NCBI RefSeq assembly: GCF_003473485.1
Contig: NC_053048.1
Span: 35,212,755-35,276,754 of the forward strand
DNA from: Medicago truncatula
Taxonomy: Eukaryota; Streptophyta; Magnoliopsida; Fabales; Fabaceae
Direction of reading: 5' to 3'
DNA: 64,000 nt
Within the stretch, counting starts at the first letter, position 1. Each line of letters begins with the position of its first letter. Made by a program: the position numbers and the translations under genes. This document shows, piece by piece, positions 1-14,336 of this stretch. The notes under the pieces were generated by a model. It was given only the letters and a program-made list of their open reading frames with translations, did no database searches and was not told the DNA's origin.

Positions 1-84
1 TATTTTTCTTTTAATTTTGTCCCAAAAACTGTGCTAATCCAAAGATCCATTATATATAATCTAAGAATAATTTGAACATTATGT

Positions 85-360
85 AGGTCTGTTTACTTTA
101 TAAAAACATTTTATATTTTCATTAAAACTCTTGAAGCGAAAAAATGTCTTACCTTTTCTAAAACAACGAAAATGTCAAAAGAACTATTTTCTATTTTTTA
201 TCTCTCAAAATGCATCATCCCTAACTAGCATCCTTCATCACAATTTCACCTTTTAAAACTCTTTTTTACTTGTTAACAAATAAAACCAACTCGTTAAAAA
301 AAAAAATATTTTTAAGAAATTGAAATAAAAGATGTTTTCTCCAAGTAAACAAGACCTTAA
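85..360. mobile_element. MITE-like element with short terminal inverted repeats
   Basis: An AT-rich stretch starts with a TAGGTCTGTTTACTTT-like end and finishes with the inverse, AAGTAAACAAGACCTTA. Such TIRs with no coding content fit a non-autonomous DNA transposon, possibly hAT-like. I could not fix a target-site duplication, so the ends are approximate. Confidence 0.35.
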
Positions 361-383
361 TTTCTCATATCAAATCTAGCATT

Positions 384-930
384 GTGAGTTCAAATCTTGG
401 AGTTACCACTCCAAGAAAGGCTGCAAAGTTACCATTTCCAATTCAAAGGATTTGTCTCAAAGCTGTGAGAGAAGATTCTGAGAATATACTGCCAAGTGAC
501 AAATATGGTGCTGGACTTTTAACTGTTGCCCCTAGAAGTCGTAACTGGGACTCTGATATGCAAAACACTCAATTCCACTCAAGGATTCTCTCATGGCATT
601 ACCTAGCAATTCTTAGCTACTACATTTAAACCAGCGACTATTAAACTGACACCCTTCCAAGCTTGATTGTGTCATTGAATTGAAGCATTAAAGTGATTCC
701 AAATTGGCTTTTGTGAATATGACAAGATAATGAATTTAACTCATGATAAACATTTATATCTGATTCCCACAAGAAAAGCCAAGTGCAATATTTGCAGATC
801 ACTGTAAATAGCCAATATATCAGCAGTTATAACGACCCCGCGGAGACTGATCCGTTTGGGCCCCTGCAGAGACAAGAAGAAACACCCCCTGAAGGAAGTG
901 AGGATGGGGATCATGCCTCTGTCCCCAAGA
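384..930 (+). other. Two unrecognised coding-like stretches
   Basis: Between the element above and the CRM gene, two stretches are less AT-rich and read open with protein-like composition: about 384-626 and about 796-930. The second follows a TTTGCAG that could be a splice acceptor and is rich in P, E, D and S. I recognise neither, and no start, stop and splice set joins them convincingly. They may be exons of a gene entering from the left, or a remnant. The stretch 930-1242 holds no gene I can support; it contains a GC-rich patch near 1080-1135 amid AT-rich DNA. Confidence 0.2.
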
Positions 931-1242
931 ATATTATAATAATATCTTTTTTATTTTTGTACAAATGTGTTAGAAATATGATATTGTTTGGCCATTTTGC
1001 CATTCTTTAAAAAAAAAATACAAGTAGATTGAAATTCATCCAAAAAATAACTTAAATTTACATTTTTATGTTGATGGATCCCCACATGAACCCGTGGGAC
1101 GGGGACCGAGGGCATTGAGGCCCTGCTGACACCCCTACACAGAACAACAATAATAAAATCTTCAAGCAACTTCTGATATAAGGCTGAACTTCGAGCAAAG
1201 TAAGATTATACTAGATCATCACAGTTGACTGCAGTGTTAGTT

Positions 1243-2370
1243 TCATAGGCTGGTGTTCTCAAGCTCTTCGTCCTCATCCGTAAGCAAGTCACCACCACCA
1301 CCATCATCATCATCATCAAATGATTCTCGATCTTTAAGAAAGTATCCATCCTTCGAGTACTTATAATCATTCCCCCTCCAAACTACAATTTGTTCTTTAT
1401 CAAAAGTCACCAGAACACAGGGGACCAGGTCCTGCATCGACACATGAGACAGTTGAAAATCAGCAATTTAAAGTGCCAAGCCCAAATAAAAAGAACCTGG
1501 AAACTATAAATCATGAATCTGTGTAAAAAGTTTGAACGGTAGAACAGAATGCCACCAATTCTGCATTACAATCACCACTATTATAATTATTTACTTCACA
1601 TTATTAAAAGGGTATATTGAACTTTACCCCTTAGGTTTGACTCACTCATCATGTGTTATAAAATTTGCCACATTATCCTCATGTGGATTGTTTTGTTATT
1701 ACATAGCCACCTTGTACTATTTTCAATCAATTTTTTTGGAATATACATGTAAAAATAGCCAAAATATTTATAAAAAGCCAGTCACTCATTTCTTATTATG
1801 ATTATCTCTTGATCAAACAAATTGATATGTAGATTTGGCCAGTAACTTCAATTTAGTTGCTTGTGTAATCAACAATAAGCATAGTTTCTCCAGACAAGCT
1901 TTTGAGATGTGGATTTCAGATAAAGGGCGAAGTGAAACATTTAAGTTCAATATTCGTTTTCTTCAAAAATATTAAGAGTGGAAGAATTTAATACAATTTT
2001 CTATTTGTACTACAATTCAACTAATAACCATATTAATAAGTTAGGCAATTTTAATATGTATATTTTGTTAAAAAAGGTGGATGAAAATAATCAAAATATC
2101 ACAATGTAGCTAAATATAAATGAGCAAACCTCGGGAGGGTATGTGTCAAATTTCAGATGGCATAAAGGCTGTTGTTTATTATCAACCAAGGACAGTAAGT
2201 TGTAAATTTCCCTTATTATGATAACCAAATGAGACAATGGTGTGGAGAATACATCTCTCATAAATTAGAAGGAAAAAGTGACAATGGTGCAGGGTTCTGA
2301 TGGTGGTCTGGCTACCTCAGATTCTGACTATCAATGTAAAGTAAGATGATAATCATATTTTACTGAAATA

Positions 2371-2409
<39 letters not shown>

Positions 2410-4911
2410 ATTTTTAAATTTCAAGAAGTAAAAAAGAAAGAAAAAGAAGAACAACTTATATTGATCGTCAACCAACCAAAGACATCACGTGGCTCACAAT
2501 TCCAGGAAAAAAAATTCAAGTCGACAGAAGATATATCACTCATCACAAATAAGTTCTTAGCCAGATCCTCTTATATTCTATAATCACATTTGATTCACAA
2601 GGATTCGTTCTAAAACTTTTATTTGTTGTAAAGCTAGTTATTACGATAACCTAATTCAAAAAGCAAAAGAGATTTAATTGTCTTTACCCTGAGTTTGCAG
2701 CCTATTTTCTTGTAATCTTTCCTCTCGAGACCCTGGCAGTCTATCCGAACTAATTCACATGTGAGGAAAGCATCTCTGACCATGGTTACCAAATGAGCAT
2801 AATAGCCATTTTTTGCTGCAATTCAATCATCAGTCAATAACATTTACAAGAGTAAACTGGCAACCGAAATTAGAAAGTATACTGAGCATACCAAGTTTTG
2901 TTAAAGCGGGAACAGCCAAGCCTCTCTTCCTCATTGCTTTTGTTTCCTCAATACTTAAGCCATCAATTGTTGTCTTAATCAGCCTCGGATACACAGGTTC
3001 ATGAGGTTTCCACAACATAACAGGAATTGCAGGCCTCTTTCTTGAATTATAATTCCTACCTCTGTATAATATAAGTGTACCCCCATGTCTGAAAATAACC
3101 TTTCCAAATGTTTTGTCCTGCAACAAGAACAAGAGAGTTGCTTATGCTTGTGTTATTAGATAAGTTTTGACATAATAATGACGCAAAATCAAAACAGGGA
3201 TTTAACCAACATAGCATATGTTTCAAACTGATCCTAATAGAAACATTCACTTTAGAATGTAAGGTTGTCCGCGGTTAGATGCAAAAGAGTCGAAGGAGTA
3301 TGAGTAGTTGGTATAAACCTCAAGCTGGGTGCAAACATTTTTCATATCAACAGTTGGAACACCCATGCATTTGATCCTAACAGCTTCAGTATATTTCCAA
3401 TGGTTATGAATTTCAATTAACATGTTGTGAGTTAAACCGTCCCGTCCTGCAACCAAACCAAATCAAAATCAATTATGAACACAGACTCACAAACATCACA
3501 CATGCATATGCATATACATAGACACACATATGCAGCAGGGATCCCCACTTACTTTAGAAGTAATTCTTGTTGTTTACATTAAATATGATCAGTCCAACAG
3601 TTGAATTCCATGATATTATCACAATGATCATTAAATAAAGGGTCTTGTTAACAAGTGCCCTAAGGGCATTGTTTAAGGAACCCATAAAAAGAAATTATGC
3701 CTTGAAAATATAAGTCAAACACTTGTTCAAGTTATAACCGTACAATTTCCAATGCAAAAGTTGCTACTTTTAGATGCTTAAACAATGCCCTTGGCCTTGA
3801 GGCACTTGTTAACATTTTCCTTAAATAAATTAGACATTTCTAGTTATATTTTGTCTCCACGACCACAGTTGAGGCCACATCAGCTACAATTTGACCACAT
3901 TTCTCCCCAGTATCAAGAATCACAATGTAGAAACAATTACAATTCAAAACATTGATTAAAAATAGTTATTAAACAGAACGAAACATTAATATAGAAGCAT
4001 GCTCTATAGCACTGACACTTAGGATCAAAGGCGTGTCTAGTATCCAACATGTGTCATATGTGATTACATTGAATTATGTCATTCCTCAAATTATTATCAG
4101 TGTGGATATGTTAGTGTTCGTGTCTAAGCTTCGTAGGAAGCAAGCTATACTATAGGGCATGTATGGCATGTCTATAAGGTCACCATGATAGTTTATGAAA
4201 TTAAAATATAACTTATTATATAAAAATTGACTTTATTTTATCTTTCATCATAGAAAGAACTTATACATAATCAATTCTACCAAAAGCGCTTAGTTAAGCT
4301 GATTATCCAAACATAACCAAACTTAAGAAAAAATAACAAAGTTATTAAATTTCAATACCCATATTAACTTGACGCTTAGTTTTCCCTCTTTCACATTGCA
4401 AAACAAGAGCTTTCCTTTCGGCATTGGTAAGGGCATCTCCTTGAACATGCTCTCTCTTCTTCTTCCTCTCATCTTCCAGCTTCGGATCTTCCTCCCCATC
4501 CAACTCCTTCACCTTCGGATCCACCGCCGGCGCGCAAACCCCGGTCCATTCCCGATCAATCCGGTCCGGTCCAAATGGGGAGTATTTCGGTTCTCTGAGT
4601 CCAATCGGTCTCACCGTTTGGCTGCTTTCCGTGTAGCTGAACCGGAAATCGAAGGGAAGGGTGGAGCGAATCGGTTTTTTTCCGGTTCGGTCGAGGGAGG
4701 AGGGGGGTTTGTATTTGGGTTTGGGGGTTTTGCGATGGGGTTTGGGTGGTGTTGAGTTGGGGTTTTGGGGGGTGGGAGAGAGGGATGGTGGGGGTTCGAA
4801 AGTGTAACGGTCGTGGAGTTTGGATGCGGTGGTGGTGGTTGCGATTGCGGCGGAGGAGAGGTGGCGCGTGAGGGAGAGATTTTGGCGGGTGAGGTTTTTG
4901 AGGACGGACAT
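1243..4911 (-). CDS. CRM-domain splicing factor, mitochondrial CAF-like (mCSF1-type)
   Basis: Five exons: 4911-4359, 3446-3319, 3117-2892, 2815-2688, 1431-1243. All introns are GT-AG, and the join gives 407 aa, about the length of Arabidopsis At4g31010 (mCSF1). The basic, Ser/Thr-rich N-terminus ([20 protein letters not shown]) looks like a mitochondrial presequence. A CAF-type linker follows ([31 protein letters not shown]). Two CRM (YhbY-like) RNA-binding domains come next, at about residues 160-255 and 275-370, with [21 protein letters not shown] and IVVWRGNDY as landmarks. Family knowledge: plant CRM proteins promote splicing of organellar group II introns, and mCSF1 acts on many mitochondrial introns. 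The protein ends in an acidic/glycine tail (DDDDDGGGG then DEDEELE). The last intron is about 1.26 kb. The mitochondrial location is inferred from the N-terminus and the homology. Confidence 0.9.
2373..2405. repeat. (AT)n microsatellite
   Basis: An uninterrupted AT dinucleotide run of roughly 33 bases lies in the last intron of the CRM-domain gene. It is likely to vary in length between accessions. Confidence 0.9.
3640..3820. mobile_element. Mutator-type MITE with 9-bp target duplication
   Basis: This 181-bp element sits in the first intron of the CRM-domain gene. The 9-bp direct repeat TTAAATAAA at 3631-3639 and 3821-3829 flanks it. The ends are inverted repeats of about 40 bp: GTTAACAAGTGCCCTAAGGG on the left, and on the right the inverse of TGTTAACAAGTGCC followed by a similar GGGCATTGTTTAAG block. 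There is no open frame. The TSD length points to the Mutator superfamily. A diverged relative lies at 6736-6918. Confidence 0.75.
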
Positions 4912-5952
4912 TGGGGTTTAAGGTGGGACGTAGTGCAAAGGTTTTTAGTTCAAAAAATGTAATGTTTCGGAAATGAAAATCGGCCACCACATATTAAAAT
5001 ACATTTTTCTTTTATTATTTAAAATTCACGCAAATTCACTAAATCTTCTAAATTTGGTTTAAATTTGGTGGGACTCACATGTATTTTTATTTATTTTTTT
5101 GTTGGTGTTCGGAGTTCGAATCTCATATTTGTATATATTATACATTTGTATTTAGTAATTGAGCTAAGCTCACGGAAACGCCCACAAATATTTAAACCGA
5201 TAAAAAAGGTGTGATAAAAAGTATATATTATTTAAAAAGAGTGTGATAAAAAGTGTATATTACTTGCATTATTTTTACCTTAATATAGGAAGGGAAATAC
5301 TAAATATTTATGTAACATATCTACTTCCAATTTTATCCTTTCTTTAAACTTCTTTTTATCCTTTCTCGAGTTCACACTCTAAGTTAATTTTTTAAAATAA
5401 TCAAGTAAAATTTTATAATTTTTTTATCGTTAATAGCATAAAAATAACTATTCAGTCGACGTTATGAATGTTTTGCAAATCATATATACTTTAAAATATT
5501 AACTCTTGATTAGGTTATACTTACTTTACGTCAGAATTCTAAATTATTAAGATCCCTTCTCATATGAACCAAAATGTTAAAAAAAAAAAAATCAACTCTT
5601 TATATTTTTTTATTAGTGGTTGAAATTACACATGTATCATAAGTGGTTGAGTGATGGTAACTCTAATGATAGATGGATGACTTCAACTAGAAACTATGTA
5701 CTATATATAGCTAAACAAGCATGATGATGATTGAGTAAGCATATATGTCGTAGTTTGGTAAAGGAGTAACCAACATTTGTACCCATGTTCTTGTTCCACT
5801 TATGTATTCTTTCTCCCCTCGTATACCTATGGATAATTTTTTTCCAAAATCTATATATTTATATATAAAGTGCATCATGATTTTGAGTAGACTTTTTATC
5901 TTTCAATCATACTTTTCATTTAAATTATTCAAATTACAATTTTATCTTTTGT
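4912..5952. other. Gene-free spacer with SINE remnant
   Basis: No gene is supported here. Bases about 5095-5190 look like the 3' part of a tRNA-derived SINE: a box B-like GAGTTCGAATCTC, then TTGAGCTAAGCTCACGG, which is also found in the SINE at 44856-44966. The rest is AT-rich, including a short poly-A tract near 5578-5591. Confidence 0.45.
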
Positions 5953-6561
5953 ATGATTCCACTTTTTTTTATTGATGAGGTGTGCCCTGTTTGTCGTAAG
6001 GCATGTTTGGATACTTTTATGAAGCATGTCGTTCATTGTAAGGAGCTTCTCAGCTTTAAGTACAAGCATGACTTTGTTAGGGATGTACTTTTTGATATAT
6101 TCAGGCGAGCGGGAGCATCGGTGAAGAAGGAGGCGCCTGTGAACTTTCTGACTGACCCACTAGATAGAAGATCGACACTTAGGCCTGCAAATGTTATGGT
6201 GTACGGATGGGTTGGAGGAAAACATGTATGTGTGGACTTGACTGGGGTTTCACCACTTGTGGGTTTAGGGGTGGGGGCTTTTACAGTAGGACAGACAACC
6301 CTAAAAGCTGCGTCAAGCAAAGTGGCCAAACATGAGAAAGCGTGTTTAGACAATCAACATGTTTTTATACCATTTGCTTTTGACACTTTTGACTTCCTAG
6401 CATCAGAGACAGTTGACCTTCTACATAGAGTCCAAAGGGTTATGCATAACAATGTTATGTCTCCTAAGTCCATGAATGTTGTGTTTACGAGGATTGGTTT
6501 TGCCATCCAAAAAAGTCTAGCGACACAGCTTGTTGCCCGTCTGCCTCCTATTCATGTGTAA
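5953..6561 (+). mobile_element. Non-LTR-like retroelement C-terminal fragment: zinc knuckle plus nuclease-like domain
   Basis: A 202-codon open frame has no plausible upstream exon. Visible parts are a CCHC knuckle (C11-x2-C14-x10-H25-x3-C29) and then a conserved block with RPAN at 77-80, VDLTGVSPL at 94-102 and several lysines (K118, K123, K126). The order, knuckle then an RP[D/N] and D motif, resembles the restriction-like endonuclease tail of R2-type non-LTR elements. From memory, legume proteins annotated as reverse transcriptases or mislabelled auxilin-like end in very similar sequence; I could not check this. The reverse transcriptase itself is absent, so this is a 5'-truncated copy. 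Its first ATG (MIPLFFIDEVCPVC) corresponds to an internal position of the relatives I recall. Expression or domestication is unproven. Confidence 0.55.
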
Positions 6562-7534
6562 GTAATATTGATAGTAAATAGAAACTATTCCACTATAATA
6601 ATAACAATATAAGTTAAATCTTCCAATTTTTTTAACCAAATGCGATAAAATAAGCATACTATTAGCTAAATACAATAAAAAAAAATTAAAAGAGAGACAT
6701 GTTAGTACCCATCTTGATGCTAGTAATAATGAAATGGAAAATGTTAACAAGTGCCATAAGGACACTTGATAAAAAGCTTAAAGTAGCAACTTACCTTAAA
6801 AATTATATATTCAACTTATTGAAAGATTAAAAAGCAACTTTTTTTACATGAAATTTAACAATTATTTCCATTTTTTGAATCCTTAACAAGTGCCCTAAAG
6901 GTATTTATTAGGATAACCCTAATAATATTTCTAATGGTTGCTTTCTATTACTAATGGATGATAAGATTGTGTTTGAGTGAAAACATTTTTTATCCAAGTG
7001 TGTGTTTCATTTGGGTTATACTTGAAGCTAAGCCCATTATTAAGCCTAAGTAGTCAATATTGTACGGCTAAAACGCTTGCATTGGAATTCAAGGAATAGG
7101 GTGTTCATAATATCAAGGGCTCTTTGTTTTCAAGCAATAATCTATACTATACTTGATAGTGATGTGTGTCTTGGAAATTGTAACATTAAAACTTCTCTAA
7201 CTCTACTACTTATTATCAAACTTTCTTGAGACAAGAAAATCACAATGCAATTTGTGTTTTTAATCACAAGATAACAACAAACATAAATAAAATGAAAATG
7301 TTAATGTAAGTTTCACTTGAAGAAGCAATCCTAGGCTCCATATGTGACATTGACTTATGTTATGGATAGACTTAGAAATTCTTAATCTTTCTTACAAGCT
7401 TTCTCCACCAAAACCTTGATTATTTTTATGCTAGAAGCAAACAAGTTGCAAGTAATAACTCATTCATTTGGTAACTTTCAAATGGTATATATAAACTTCT
7501 TAGAGTCTGTTTTTGGCAATGTTAAATTCCAAGA
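6562..7534. other. Spacer with a diverged MITE copy; promoter region of the subtilase
   Basis: Bases 6736-6918 align with the Mutator-type MITE at 3640-3820 in both ends and in an internal AAGTAGCAACT, but are diverged and have no clear TSD. The remaining sequence up to the subtilase start is AT-rich. It presumably holds the promoter and 5' leader, but I see no decisive TATA element. Confidence 0.5.
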
Positions 7535-11291
<3,757 letters not shown>

Positions 11292-13550
11292 GGTTGCATT
11301 TTTATAAGGCCCTTAAAACACTTTTTATAAATACTTGGATGAAATTAAATTTCAATGTACTTTTGTGAAAACTATTTGCCCATTCCTTGTAACAACTATA
11401 TTAATTTTAACACGTGAATGTGTCCTTGTTGTGAGAACAAAGTTGTTCATGAGTCTTATAGAGCATTTATTGATTTATTTCTCCTTTCAACAAGAAACAC
11501 CTCTTCAGAAATAATTGAGGCCGCATCAATCACATTCGACTAATTTTTTATAAACTAGATAAATTAATTAATTAATTAATCAATGAATTATACTTGGAAG
11601 GATTCGGATTGATCAATCTTTCTAACTTAAAAGCATTCATCATTTGTTATGTTTAATTCGAAGTAATATTGTGGTTCAGGCCAAACTTTTTGATTTAATG
11701 GTGTGATCTAGTTGGAGTGTGTGATACATTAGTTTTCACGGATCTTATTGTGTGAAAATATATTGTTCCTTCACATGATAAGGTTGCCTGTATTTACATT
11801 TTCTCGTACTCCATTATAATCCAAGTATATAAGATGCCTCTCTTTTTTCCTTAAAAAAATAAAATTATAATTGATGTTTTTTAACAAATTTGGTTGGAAT
11901 CATATGATATACAATATTACAATAAGTAAATAACTCATTAAGTTTGATCTTAAAATAAGTATATCTTAGTTAGTTTGATCTTCAGATGTATTTTTTGTTA
12001 GTCAATTTGATCTTTAAAATTATTCATAAAAGACGCATTAAAATCTATAGTGACAATGTCTCACATATTTATTTAAAGATTAAAATAGTTGTTTACCAAT
12101 ATCACAATTCTAGGCAATTCGAATAACGGTATATATACAATTTATGGACTCAGAAAAGTTCAAATGAAGAAAAGCATATAGAAAGAAAATAAGAGTGCCT
12201 TAAATTGGACTCAAAGTACAAACGTTTGAGATGTCACAAGTCACAATGTAATGATCATAGCATATGTGCACAAATGTGGTCTCAAAATCAGAATGAGTGC
12301 AGCAAATGATAAAATTGTTGGCAACAATTAAATGCCTTTAATGTCTCAAATCGGTGGTTCCTTAACAACAACGCGTCTTTCATAACTGACACAAAGCTCC
12401 TAAAAACATTGGCAATAATAATGTGAACATTATAATGTGAACACTAGCAATGAACATTGGCAACAATATTAGCTAGCCCATGATACAAAAATGTGAACAT
12501 TTTAATGAGAAGATATCAAATTTCAAAAACTTCAATTGTGTTATCGTCCAATCCACAAGTATTCTAAGCTATTTGGCCCTACACCCCTTAGTTTGAAACA
12601 AACTTCCATGTGATTCAACTAACTTAGAATAAATTGGTAAGCTTGTCTTGTCATATGAAGTCCCTTGATCCGTTAGCATCCCATACTGTTGCATTCAATG
12701 TCCATAAAAAATATCCATGCTTATAAGTATGTTATTGGATATAGATTTGGGGTATGTTATCTTATGGTACATTTATGTAAGTGATTGAATGAAATTATAA
12801 AAAATAACTCCTTGCGACATGTCTATAAGTTGTTTTCGACTTATTTTAATAAGCTCTTCATAATTAGTTTTATAAAAAAAACAATTTACCGCGTAAATAA
12901 AAAAATTAACATTATTTCATTTATAAAAATAATATAAGTGTTTATTCGATAAATTTTTAATTAATTTATTTATTCAAATTTTTTAAATAAATGTTGATTA
13001 TCCAAACATACCATTTGAAAATAAAATAAAATGTGTAATTAATACTATTTTTGTATGGGAAAATCGAAATTTACTGTTCTTCTTCCACTGGAGACAATCC
13101 TATTGATGGAGTTGTCAAGTACTAACACATCTTGCTTTAGAAATTCAAACTATGATTCACCGCGTTGTACTGGTATATCATCAAATGCTTACATTAGGAC
13201 AAGAGCCCCACTTGGAGCATTAAGGGACCCAGCCAATTAATCCAAAACAAGGTGCTGACCAAATAAAATAAAGCTTACATGTAGGACATTATGAATGACA
13301 TGTCTCTTATTGCTATCTCAAGAGACACACTTCTATATTCTAATTATTCTTTTAGGTGTATACTAGTCAAAACTCAAAACAATCTTATAATTACAAATTT
13401 ACAATGTCATGATTAAAACTTAAAAAAGGTTCTAAAAAAGGAAGCGTGATATAAAAGTAAAACTAGAAACAAGTGATTACTATAATTATTAAGTACAGAC
13501 TGGAGAAAGATATTGCTATATTTGATAGCCAATGCCATTATGCCACATAG
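11292..13550. other. Gene-free spacer between the two subtilases
   Basis: I see no gene here. A diverged copy of the repeat in intron 8 of the upstream gene lies at about 12770-13010. A (TTAA)n-like run occurs near 11565-11580. A short open stretch at 13055-13237 has no recognisable product. Confidence 0.6.
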
Positions 13551-13560
13551 TTAGACTTTC

Positions 13561-13568
13561 TATATATA
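13561..13568 (+). promoter_or_regulatory. TATA box of the SBT1.1-type subtilase
   Basis: TATATATA lies about 30 bases upstream of a purine-rich leader (about 13590-13633). That leader ends in a good splice donor (AGAAG|GTAACA), which fits a transcription start near 13590-13600 and a 5' leader intron. Confidence 0.45.
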
Positions 13569-13931
13569 CACATTTTGAGATCTTTGAATTGCTGAGAAAT
13601 TCAGTCTTGAAGTAGAAGAAAAGTAAAGAGAAGGTAACAACTTATTTTCTTTAATAGCAATGAGCATATGTAAAAAGTTAGTTTAAAACCTTCACTTTTT
13701 GAGCTTATTTAAGATTTGATGTTTGGAGATTATTAGCATTATTCCTTATCCTGAAAACTTTCTCTCCTTGTCTTGTGCTAACTCAAGCATAGGTACTAAC
13801 TTCTACTTTAATCTTCTGTATAGTCTCTATCTCATTGACTTGCATAGTTTGTCTAGTATGTTTTACATGTAACAAGCAAAATTAACTTCTTTTTAATTAT
13901 TGCATATAGTACATAATATTCTAAGATTAGC

Positions 13932-14157
13932 TACTACTAACAAATCATCATTTAGCGAATGATTTAGTGACAATTTAGCGACTGATTTTTCAAATCGTTT
14001 GCTAGATCGGTCTCCAAATCAACTTTTAAACGAGTTTGTTAATGATTTAGAGACCGATTTAAAAAATGTCACTAAACCAATAGTTGCTAATGTTAGCGAA
14101 CGGTTTGACATTTTCGGTCTCTAAATTGGTCACTGTTTTTCTTAGCTAAGTGATGTG
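13932..14157. mobile_element. Small CACTA-like non-autonomous element
   Basis: This stretch of about 220 bp carries subterminal, partly inverted repeats of a TTTAGCGA(A/C)TGATTT-like motif and its inverse (AGAGACCGATTT, CGGTCTCTAAATTGG). Its ends are ACTACTAACAAATC and an imperfect inverse. Such subterminal repeats are typical of CACTA elements. It lies in the proposed leader intron of the SBT1.1-type gene. No TSD was resolved. Confidence 0.35.
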
Positions 14158-14336
14158 TTTTTCATACAATATAAGCAAAAACTGGTAAAGAAAAGTAGTC
14201 TATAGAAGTTTTGAAATGGAATACTATACTTTTTCCTATTTTATTTTTGTTGCATGAGAAGATTGATTCTTTCACAGATATTTAGATCCTAACACTAGCC
14301 ATGAATTGTTCCTCTCTTCATTTTCTTGCAGGCATC

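Noticed and set aside
4369-4990. Plus-strand and shifted-frame open stretches over exon 1 of the CRM gene
   Set aside because: They are shadows of a proline-rich, GC-richer exon. Only the minus-strand frame joins to CRM domains.
13055-13237. Short plus-strand open stretch between the subtilases
   Set aside because: It has no recognisable domain, splice context or promoter, and its length is expected by chance.
14301-14336. The upstream ATG as the SBT1.1-type start
   Set aside because: It would place an extra 12 residues before the signal peptide and lies before a strong splice acceptor. It is kept only as an alternative.
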